Positions 8,685 through 15,756 of a stretch of DNA of 64,000 nucleotides are shown here, piece by piece (within the stretch, counting starts at the first letter, position 1; the number at the start of each line of letters is the position of its first letter). The notes below the pieces were generated by a model. That model ran no database searches. It was given only the letters and a program-made list of their open reading frames with translations, and was not told where the DNA came from. The stretch spans positions 3,038,001 to 3,102,000 of the forward strand of contig NZ_CP108549.1 in the NCBI RefSeq assembly GCF_036010325.1, read 5' to 3'. This DNA is from Streptomyces sp. NBC_01210 (GTDB lineage: Bacteria; Actinomycetota; Actinomycetes; Streptomycetales; Streptomycetaceae). The position numbers and the translations under genes are program-made.

Positions 8685-11100
8685 GCAGGCCCCTGAGCAA
8701 GCTCCAGAGGAAGCGCTGGCTGAACTTGCCGGGTGCCGTGACCCGTATCTGATCGGGGTACGGCACCACTCCCCCGCGCTCGCGGCAGCCGTGCCCGCAC
8801 TGCTGGCTCAGGCGGCGCCGGAGGTGCTGTTCATCGAGCTGCCGGAGGAGTTCGCGCCGTGGCTGGAGCACCTTGCCGACCCGGCGACGGTGCCGCCGGT
8901 CGCGCTGGCGGGCAGCGGGGGCGAAGGTGGCGCCGGTCCGGTGTTTCTGCCGTTCGCGGAGTTCTCGCCGGAGCTGGCGGCGATCCGCTGGGCGCGGGAG
9001 GCGGGTGTGGAGGTGGTGCCGTTCGATCTCCCGCTGGCGGCGCGAGGTCCTGCCGACGAGGAGGCGCGGGACGCAGGTCCCGGTGCGGGCTCGCTCACGG
9101 CGGCGCTGCGTGCGAGAGCCGGTGGCCGGCCGGGCGGCGACCTGTGGGACCGGCTGGTCGAGGCGACCGCTCCCGGCTCCGGGCCCGAAGCGCTGCGGCG
9201 CGCCGCACTGCTGGTGGGGTGGGCACTGCGGACGGACGCGGGTGCGGGTGCGGTGGATCCGTACGACCTGCGGCGCGAGGCGAACATGCGGCGCCGGCTG
9301 GCGGATCCCGAGCATGCTGGGCGGCGCGCGGCCGCGGTGATCGGCGCGTTTCACGCGCCGGCGCTGACGGCGGGCTCCGGTGCCGAGAGCGGTCTGCCCC
9401 AGTCGCCTCGGCCGGGTGGCGCCGAGGTCGTCACCTCGCTGGTGCCGTACTCGTACGCGCTGCTCGACGAGCGTTCCGGCTATCCCGCAGGCATCCGGGA
9501 CCCGGAGTGGCAGCGCGGTGTTTTCCAGGCGGCGGGCGATCCCGGCCTGCTGGACGACCTGCTGACCTCCACCGCCGTACGGATATGTGCGGCTGTACGG
9601 GATACCGGTCACCCGAGCGGGCCCGCCGATGCCCGCGAAGTGGTCCGCGTCGCCCGGGACTTGGCGTCGCTGCGCGGGCTGCCGGCGGCCGGGCGGGGCG
9701 AGCTGGCGGAGGCTGCGCAGACCGTGCTCACGCAGGGCCGGCTGCTGGGGCGGGGCCGCGTGGTGGCCGCCGCCATGGAGCGGGTGCTGGTCGGGCGACG
9801 GCATGGGCGGCTGGCGCCGGGGACACCGCGTTCCGGGCTCGGGCCCGCCGTCGAGACGCTGCTCGGCGAGCTGAAGCTGCCCGTGCCGGACGCGCCCGAG
9901 CGGCGCGAGCTGCGCCTGGACATGCTCCGCTCCGAGCTCGACCGGCGCCGCGAGATCACTCTGCGGCGGCTCGCGGTCTGCCGCGTCCCGTACGGCGAGG
10001 AGTCCGCGGTCGCGGGAGTCGGCGACGCCGCCGCGCTGACCACACGCTGGGCCGTCGCCTGGTCCCCGTCGACGGCCGCGATGCTCGATGTGGCGGGCCT
10101 GCACGGGGTGACCATCGAGCAGGCCGCCGCCGGAGTGCTGCGGCAGCGGCGCGCCGATGAGCGGCGGCAGGGCGGGCCGACCGCCGCCGAGGTCGTCGAC
10201 GGGCTGGCGGAGGCCGCGCGGTGCGGCCTGCCGGACCTGGCGGCGGAGCGGCTGGCGGAGTCCGCCGAACTGCTCCCGGCCACCGGAGCGCTGCCCGAAC
10301 TGCTCGCCGGAATGGCCCTGTTGGACCGGATCAGATCCGGCCATCTGCCGGGGCTCGACGCCGGATGGGAGCGGGACGCCGTCGACGCGGCGTACGAGGA
10401 ACTGGCCGCGGCGGGGGTCCGCGCGCTCGACGGCCTCGCGGGCTCCACCGCACCGGACGACGCCCGCGCCCTCGTCGCGCTCGCCTGCCGGGCCGCCGGG
10501 GTGGGCGGCGGCCTGCGCCTCGCCGACGCGCTGGCCCGGCTGGATTCGGGGGCGACACCGCTGATGCGGGGCGCGGCGGGCGCGGCACGGGTGCTGCAGG
10601 GTCAGCGGGACCCGGGAGAGTTCGGGGAGCGCCTGGCCTCCCGCGCGGATGGCGCGACCTCGCCGGAACTGCGCGCGGGGCTGGCGGAGTTTCTGCGCGG
10701 GACACTGCTCGCGGCGGGCCCGCTGCTGGAGACGGGCAAGGCGCTGGACCCGCTGCTGGAGCGGGTGGAGTCGCTGCCCGACCGGGAGTTCCTGAACCGG
10801 CTGCCCGCACTGCGGGCGGGCTTCGACACGCTCGCGCCCGCGGCCCGTTCCCGGCTGCTGTCGGTGGTGGAGGACCGCACGGGTACGGCCGCCGGCACCC
10901 TCCAGGGCCCGGTGACAGACCCGGCGACGCTGGCCCTGCTGGCGACGGCGGACCTGGCGGGCAGGGAGGCACTGGCGGCAAGAGGCCTGACCCGGGAACC
11001 CCAGGTCCGGGGGGGGCCGGTGCGAGGGGACTGCGGGACGCGGCACGTTGGATGCGCCGGTTCCGGAACATCAGAGCCTTGGTGCTCCGGTGGACGGTGA
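8671..11100 (+). CDS. DUF5682 family protein (YehM-like)
   Basis: An 809-residue protein of the DUF5682 family, found beside MoxR and vWA genes and of unknown activity. The N-terminus carries the family-typical GVRHHSPA (about 29-36) followed by a strand ending FIELPEE; further on is VIGAFHAPAL (about 219-228), matching the conserved G-x-W/F-H-x-P-A-L element. These His-containing motifs could form an active site, but no enzyme activity is established. ATG at 8671 lies inside the MoxR gene (14-nt overlap) with GGGAG upstream. The last 40 residues, rich in Gly, Cys and Arg, start at a run of eight G (11009-11016) and look unlike the rest; see the findings. Confidence 0.85.
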   Translation: MSSPEQAPEQAPEEALAELAGCRDPYLIGVRHHSPALAAAVPALLAQAAPEVLFIELPEEFAPWLEHLADPATVPPVALAGSGGEGGAGPVFLPFAEFSPELAAIRWAREAGVEVVPFDLPLAARGPADEEARDAGPGAGSLTAALRARAGGRPGGDLWDRLVEATAPGSGPEALRRAALLVGWALRTDAGAGAVDPYDLRREANMRRRLADPEHAGRRAAAVIGAFHAPALTAGSGAESGLPQSPRPGGAEVVTSLVPYSYALLDERSGYPAGIRDPEWQRGVFQAAGDPGLLDDLLTSTAVRICAAVRDTGHPSGPADAREVVRVARDLASLRGLPAAGRGELAEAAQTVLTQGRLLGRGRVVAAAMERVLVGRRHGRLAPGTPRSGLGPAVETLLGELKLPVPDAPERRELRLDMLRSELDRRREITLRRLAVCRVPYGEESAVAGVGDAAALTTRWAVAWSPSTAAMLDVAGLHGVTIEQAAAGVLRQRRADERRQGGPTAAEVVDGLAEAARCGLPDLAAERLAESAELLPATGALPELLAGMALLDRIRSGHLPGLDAGWERDAVDAAYEELAAAGVRALDGLAGSTAPDDARALVALACRAAGVGGGLRLADALARLDSGATPLMRGAAGAARVLQGQRDPGEFGERLASRADGATSPELRAGLAEFLRGTLLAAGPLLETGKALDPLLERVESLPDREFLNRLPALRAGFDTLAPAARSRLLSVVEDRTGTAAGTLQGPVTDPATLALLATADLAGREALAARGLTREPQVRGGPVRGDCGTRHVGCAGSGTSEPWCSGGR

Positions 11101-12292
11101 CCCGGGGGCCGGATCGGACGGTGACCCGGGGGCCGGATCGGACGGTCCTGAGGAAAACGGTGCGGGCGTCGGGCTCGTGGCCGGGGAGCGGTGGCGGTTG
11201 CTTCTCGGGCGGGGGCGGGAGTTGACGGGCAACGCCGCGCGAGTTGCCGCCGCGCTCGACGAGTTGTACGGGCACGGGCGGGGCGAGGGCTCCCGTGGCG
11301 AGGACGGTGACGGTCTCGGGGGCGGCGGCGGGATCGAGGCTCCGTACCCCGATGTACGGGCCTGGTCGGACGAGCTCGCCGCGCTCTTCGGGCCCGGCGT
11401 CCGCGAAGAGGTGCTCGCCGCTGCCGCCGACGCCGGCCGGCTCGATGCCGCACTCGAGCTCGACCCCGCCTCGGCCCGCCCTTCCATGGAGCTGCTGCGC
11501 ACCGTCCTGTCCTACGCGGGCGGTCTCCCCGAGCAGCAGCTCGCCCGTCTGCGGCCCCTGGTGGCCCGGCTCGTACGGGAGTTGACCGAGGCCCTCGCCA
11601 ACCGGCTGCGCCCCGCGCTCACCGGCCTGGCCCACCCGCGCCCCACCCGTCGCCCCGGCGGCCCGCTCGACCTCCCGCGCACCCTGCGCGCGAACCTGGC
11701 GACCGCCCGCCGCGACCCGGACACCGGCACGGTCACGGTCCTCCCGGAGCGGCCCGTCTTCCGCACCCGGGCCCGCAGGTCGGCCGACTGGCGGCTGGTC
11801 CTCGTCGTCGACGTGTCGGGCTCGATGGAGGCCTCGACGATCTGGTCCGCGCTCACCGCGTCCGTACTGGCCGGAGTCCCCGCCCTGAGCACGCATTTCA
11901 TCGCCTTCTCCACCGAGGTGCTCGACCTCACCGACCATGTGGACGATCCGCTGAGCCTGCTCCTGGAGGTACGCGTCGGCGGTGGCACGAGCATCGCGCG
12001 CGGCCTGCGCCACGCGCGCGAGCTGGTGACGGTGCCGTCACGCACGCTCGTCGTCCTGGTGAGCGACTTCGAGGAGGGCGGGCCGGTCGGCCCCCTGCTG
12101 TCGGAGGTACGGACGCTGGTCGACGCGGGCTGCCATGTCCTGGGCTGCGCCTCGCTGGACGACGAGGGCAGGCCCCGCTACTCGGCGGGCGTGGCGGGCC
12201 GGCTGGTGGCTGCGGGCATGCCGGTCGCGGCACTCAGTCCCCTGGAGCTGGCCCGCTGGGTCGGCGAGCGCGTAGGAGGTACGCACCGGTGA
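11048..12292 (+). CDS. vWA-domain protein (MIDAS-containing, YehP-like)
   Basis: Cytoplasmic von Willebrand A protein, the expected adaptor of the MoxR ATPase. The 414 residues comprise a variable acidic leader, a helical region from about 38 to 200 (beginning near GERWRLLLG), and a C-terminal vWA fold. The metal-ion-dependent adhesion site is complete: DVSGS at 255-259, a later GGGTS, and VSDFEEG. The first possible start is a TTG at 11048, 53 nt inside the DUF5682 gene; a GTG at 11090 is an alternative, and neither has a strong ribosome site, so the N-terminus is uncertain. Its stop overlaps the SWIM gene start in GTGA. A 24-bp tandem repeat lies in the leader. Confidence 0.85.
   Translation: MDAPVPEHQSLGAPVDGDPGAGSDGDPGAGSDGPEENGAGVGLVAGERWRLLLGRGRELTGNAARVAAALDELYGHGRGEGSRGEDGDGLGGGGGIEAPYPDVRAWSDELAALFGPGVREEVLAAAADAGRLDAALELDPASARPSMELLRTVLSYAGGLPEQQLARLRPLVARLVRELTEALANRLRPALTGLAHPRPTRRPGGPLDLPRTLRANLATARRDPDTGTVTVLPERPVFRTRARRSADWRLVLVVDVSGSMEASTIWSALTASVLAGVPALSTHFIAFSTEVLDLTDHVDDPLSLLLEVRVGGGTSIARGLRHARELVTVPSRTLVVLVSDFEEGGPVGPLLSEVRTLVDAGCHVLGCASLDDEGRPRYSAGVAGRLVAAGMPVAALSPLELARWVGERVGGTHR
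11096..11143 (+). repeat. 24-bp perfect tandem duplication across the DUF5682 stop
   Basis: Two adjacent identical 24-bp copies, 11096-11119 and 11120-11143, each reading GGTGACCC then GGGGGCCGG then ATCGGAC. The first copy contains the TGA stop of the DUF5682 gene. In the vWA frame each copy encodes GDPGAGSD, so the duplication lengthens the leader by eight residues without shifting the frame. Confidence 0.9.
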
Positions 12293-14208
12293 CCACAACA
12301 CCCTCTATGGGACTGCCTTCAGGACCCCGGGGACTGCCTCCGGCGAGCGCCGAGGTGGCCGCCGGGGCTCTCGACCTGCTCCCGGCCCGGCTGCGCAAGC
12401 GCGTCGACGGCGCTGTGGCAAAGGTGCCCGGCTGGCCGGTGGAGGCCACACCGGACGGAGTCCGCGTCCGGGTGGACGAGGACACCGCGGTGACCTTGAA
12501 GGTCACGAACGGGATCGTGGCGCGGGCGGACGACGCGGTATGCGGCTGTCTGCTGGCCCCGGCCTGCCTGCATCGCGCGGCGGTCCTGTCACACGCGCCA
12601 CTCGCGGAGGACACGGCGCCACCCGGGGCCCCGGACGCGGCACCATCGAAGACCCCGGAGGCGGAAGCCGCGGCGCCCACGGGCAGCACCATCGCCCCCG
12701 CCTCCGCCCCCGCCGGCACCAGAACCAGCACCAGCACCAGCACCAGCACCAGCACCAGTCTCGGCACCACTCGGTCGACCGCCCTCCACACCCTCCGCGC
12801 CGCCGCAACAGCGGTTCTCGTCACGGGAGTTACGGGCTCCGGCGCCGTTCACCGCGCCGAGCTGCTGCATGCCGCGCACTCCGCGCGGCTCGCCGGGCTC
12901 CGGCTGCACTCCGCCGCCGCGGTACGGATCGCACGCCGACTGGGCGAGGCGCGCTCCGAGGATCCGGCGTTCCGGCTGCCCGAGCTTTCCCGCGAGCTCG
13001 CGGAGCTGCTCGATCTCGTACAGCGGCCGGCCGACGCCGTCACCCCCGCGCGCCGCACCTACCAGCCGGCCAAACCCCTGCGCCTGTACGGCCTGTTCAC
13101 CGAACCGGTCGTCACCGCGTCCGGCTATGCGGGCGCGACCACGTACGCCGTCACGCCGGACGGCACCCTCCGCACGGTCTCGGACGTGGCGCCCGGCGGC
13201 CCGGAGCGGGCGGTCCAGGCGGCGGGCTCTGCGGTGCCGGGCGGCTGTGCGCTGCCGTTGCGGGCGTGGGGCGACGGCGGCGGGGTGATCCTGACCGGCC
13301 CGACCGTCTCACCGGACGGCCGGATCGGCGGCGGCGCCCGGCTCCGTTCCGTACGAGCTGCGGGCGCGCAATGGCACGAGTCGCCGCTCGACGCGCTGTG
13401 GCAGCGGCCGCCCGCGGCTCAACTCGCCGCCGCACTCGACTGGCTGGCGGAACCGGCCGACGACCGCACGGCGGGCGGCGATCTGCTCTTCCTCACTGGG
13501 ACGGTCTCCGGCGGCGGGTTCCGCGTCGCCGGCGGCCCGGCGCTGCAGCTGCTCGCCCCGGACGAGCGCCCGGAACTGCCGTACGCGGAGAATCTGCGTC
13601 TGCTCGCCTCGCGCCCCGGACTCGCGCTGCGGCTGATCGCCCGAGCCGTTCCCGACCGGCCGGGCGGCGTCCATGCCCTCGCCGCTGCCTGGACGGGCCA
13701 CGACGGCGAGAGCGTCCGCGCGGACCTGGGCCTGCGGCGGCTGAACCGTTCCCACATACCGGCACATATACCGGCGCCTGTACGGGCACAGACCGATCCA
13801 CTGCACCTCGTTGCCGCCGCGCCGCCCGCGCTGCCGGTGGAGTTGGATCTGCTGCGCCGCGCGGTGGACCGTACGGTCGCGGGCGGCCGCGCCGTCACCG
13901 CCGCATCGGCCGACGGCGAACTCCCGCGCCGCCTGCGCGCGGTGGGCCTCGCCACGGGCGCGGACTGCGCCCTGTCCCTGGCCGAAACGGCAGCGGACCG
14001 TCGCCACGACGCGCTGGGCCGACTGCTGCCCGCCGACCCGGACGCCTTCGCGGCAGCCTGGCTCGCGGCCGCGGTCTACACCTCGGCGGCGGCCAGGTCG
14101 CTGCTGTCGGCCGCATGGTCGGCGACGGGCCCGGACCACGACACGAGGGCGATCTCCGGCACCGTGGACCGAACCGTTCCGCCCCGATCCGCGTCTGACC
14201 AGGCGTGA
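12289..14208 (+). CDS. SWIM zinc-finger family protein (YehQ-like)
   Basis: A 639-residue protein with an N-terminal SWIM-type zinc finger: C85-x-C87-x5-C93-x-H95, matching C-x-C-x(n)-C-x-H. SWIM fingers bind nucleic acid or protein partners. A low-complexity Pro/Ala/Ser/Thr linker (about 105-165), including a run of alternating Thr-Ser from a hexanucleotide repeat, joins the finger to a long C-terminal region without recognisable catalytic motifs. GTG at 12289 is preceded by AGGAGG at 8 nt and overlaps the vWA stop by 4 nt. It closes the coupled series DUF4132, large protein, MoxR, DUF5682, vWA, SWIM, the same set as E. coli yehI/L/M/P/Q. It overlaps the following SanA-like gene by 4 nt. Confidence 0.85.
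   Translation: MTTTPSMGLPSGPRGLPPASAEVAAGALDLLPARLRKRVDGAVAKVPGWPVEATPDGVRVRVDEDTAVTLKVTNGIVARADDAVCGCLLAPACLHRAAVLSHAPLAEDTAPPGAPDAAPSKTPEAEAAAPTGSTIAPASAPAGTRTSTSTSTSTSTSLGTTRSTALHTLRAAATAVLVTGVTGSGAVHRAELLHAAHSARLAGLRLHSAAAVRIARRLGEARSEDPAFRLPELSRELAELLDLVQRPADAVTPARRTYQPAKPLRLYGLFTEPVVTASGYAGATTYAVTPDGTLRTVSDVAPGGPERAVQAAGSAVPGGCALPLRAWGDGGGVILTGPTVSPDGRIGGGARLRSVRAAGAQWHESPLDALWQRPPAAQLAAALDWLAEPADDRTAGGDLLFLTGTVSGGGFRVAGGPALQLLAPDERPELPYAENLRLLASRPGLALRLIARAVPDRPGGVHALAAAWTGHDGESVRADLGLRRLNRSHIPAHIPAPVRAQTDPLHLVAAAPPALPVELDLLRRAVDRTVAGGRAVTAASADGELPRRLRAVGLATGADCALSLAETAADRRHDALGRLLPADPDAFAAAWLAAAVYTSAAARSLLSAAWSATGPDHDTRAISGTVDRTVPPRSASDQA
12724..12758 (+). repeat. (ACCAGC)n hexanucleotide repeat in the SWIM gene
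   Basis: Five perfect ACCAGC units plus a near-perfect sixth encode alternating Thr-Ser in the linker behind the zinc finger. The unit is a multiple of three, so length changes would alter linker length without frameshift. Confidence 0.85.
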
Positions 14209-14993
14209 AGGCATCCCGCACATCGAAGGCATCGCAGGCGCCCAAGACGTCGAAAGCGCAGAAAGCACAGAAAGCAGCCAAGGCGTCGAAGCCGTCCAAG
14301 GCATCAGGACTGAAGCTGCTGCGACTCCCGAAGCTGCCGCGCGCCCGGCGCACCCAGCGACGGATCGTGCAGACGGTCATGCTCGCGTGCGTGTTCGCGC
14401 TCGCGCCCGCGACCTGGATGCATGCCGTCGCCGACAGCCGGGTCCGCACCGTCGCCGAGGTGCCCGCGCAGGATGTCGCCGTCGTCTTCGGAGCCGGGCT
14501 GTGGAAGGGCCGGCCCACGCCGTACCTCGCGCACCGGCTCGACGCCGCCGCCGAGTTGTACCGGGCGGGCAAGGTCAAGGTGGTGCTGGTCACCGGCGAC
14601 AACAGCAGGGTCGAGTACGACGAGCCGGATGCCATGCGGACGTATCTCACCGCCCGCGGAGTACCGGGTGGGCGGATCGTCAGCGACTACGCCGGCTTCG
14701 ACACCTGGGACTCGTGCGTCCGCGCCAAGAAGATCTTCGGCGTGGAACGGGCGGTCCTGGTGACGCAGGGCTTCCACATCCGGCGGGCCGTCGCGCTCTG
14801 CCAGGCGGCCGGGGTCGAGTCGTACGGTGTCGGGGTCGCCGAGCCCCATGACGCGACCTGGTACTACGGCGGGACGCGGGAGATGTTCGCCGCCGGCAAG
14901 GCGGCGCTGGACGCCGCGCTCACGCCCGATCCGCAATTCCTCGGCGCCAAGGAGCGCGGTGTGAAGGAAGCACTGGCCGCAGCGGCAGGGTGA
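14205..14993 (+). CDS. SanA/YdcF-like membrane-anchored protein (DUF218)
   Basis: A 262-residue protein of the SanA/YdcF (DUF218) fold, linked in other bacteria to envelope integrity. The first 45 residues are a very basic Lys/Ser/Ala tract, followed by one hydrophobic segment (about 54-72) and then the conserved domain: DVAVVFGAGLWKGRPT, KVVLVTGDNS, a PGGRIVSDYAGFDTWDSC segment and VTQGFHIRRA. Most of it should sit outside the membrane after a single anchor. The GTG start at 14205 overlaps the SWIM gene stop in GTGA, so it is co-translated with the cassette; membership in the system is inferred from position only. The basic leader comes from imperfect repeats of a Lys/Ala/Ser unit. Confidence 0.82.
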   Translation: MKASRTSKASQAPKTSKAQKAQKAAKASKPSKASGLKLLRLPKLPRARRTQRRIVQTVMLACVFALAPATWMHAVADSRVRTVAEVPAQDVAVVFGAGLWKGRPTPYLAHRLDAAAELYRAGKVKVVLVTGDNSRVEYDEPDAMRTYLTARGVPGGRIVSDYAGFDTWDSCVRAKKIFGVERAVLVTQGFHIRRAVALCQAAGVESYGVGVAEPHDATWYYGGTREMFAAGKAALDAALTPDPQFLGAKERGVKEALAAAAG

Positions 14994-15065
14994 CACACTG
15001 CGACACGAGCCTCACAGCGGCCGACCGACTCGCGTCGGCATCCGCGGCGCGCGACAGTGAGCCGT

Positions 15066-15647
15066 ATGGAAAACCATGTGGCAACCCTCCTCACCCGGCA
15101 CACCGAAGCGCTCGCGCTCTTCACCGAGCGCGTGCATGCCGTAGGGGCCGACCAGTGGGACGCTCCGACGCCCTGTACCGACTGGTCCGTACGCGATCTC
15201 GTCAACCACCTCACTGTGGAACAGCTCTGGGTGCCCGCCCTGGTGACCGACGGATCGAGCGTCGAGGAGATCGGCGACATGTACGAGGGGGATGTGCTCG
15301 GCAAGAAACCGAAGGCCACCTGGGACGCCGCCGCACGCGCCGCACGCAAGGCCTTCGCGGCCCCGGGAGCGCTGGAGCAGACCGTACAGCTGTCGTACGG
15401 GGAGACACCGGCCGTCGCGTACTGCGCACAGATGATCACGGACGCCGTGGTGCACACCTGGGACCTGTCCCGTGGGATCGGGGCGCAGGAGCAGCTGCCG
15501 GCCGCGCTGGTGAGCTTCGCGCTCGACGAAGTCACGCCGTACGCGTCGGGCCTGTCGAAGTCCGGCCTGTTCGCCCCGCCCATCGAGCCGCCGCCGGGCG
15601 ACGGCCATCAGACCAGGCTGCTGGCCCTGCTGGGCCGGCGCACCTGA
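15066..15647 (+). CDS. TIGR03086-type DinB-like putative metal-binding protein
   Basis: A 193-residue protein of the mycothiol-dependent maleylpyruvate isomerase N-terminal / TIGR03086 family, four-helix-bundle proteins common in actinobacteria, many without known substrate. Visible hallmarks are the opening helix, then WDAPTPCTDWSVRDLVNHL (about 36-54) with the conserved first metal histidine H53, and VVHTWDLSRGIG near 138-149 with the second histidine. ATG at 15066 is preferred; a GTG nine bases upstream is possible and neither has a good ribosome site. It stands alone between the cassette and nasA. An exact enzymatic role cannot be given. Confidence 0.82.
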   Translation: MENHVATLLTRHTEALALFTERVHAVGADQWDAPTPCTDWSVRDLVNHLTVEQLWVPALVTDGSSVEEIGDMYEGDVLGKKPKATWDAAARAARKAFAAPGALEQTVQLSYGETPAVAYCAQMITDAVVHTWDLSRGIGAQEQLPAALVSFALDEVTPYASGLSKSGLFAPPIEPPPGDGHQTRLLALLGRRT

Positions 15648-15707
15648 AAGAGGCCGAGGCGCCTCACGAGGCGGTCGGGCGCGGTCGGAGCCGGGCGTAC
15701 CCGGACC

Positions 15708-15745
15708 GTAATCCGGGGCGTCCGCCCGCGTAACACGGGCGTCGC
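15708..15745 (+). promoter_or_regulatory. Possible GlnR half-site array upstream of nasA
   Basis: Half-sites recur every 11 bp: GTAAT (15708), CGTCC (15719), GTAAC (15730), GTCGC (15741), each separated by 6 nt. The GlnR a-half-site is gTnAC and the b-site GaAAC; the a-sites fit, the b-sites fit poorly. It ends 11 nt before the nasA start. Weak by itself, but the position and the linked nir array make it worth noting. Confidence 0.4.
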
Positions 15746-15756
15746 ACGCTGGCGCT

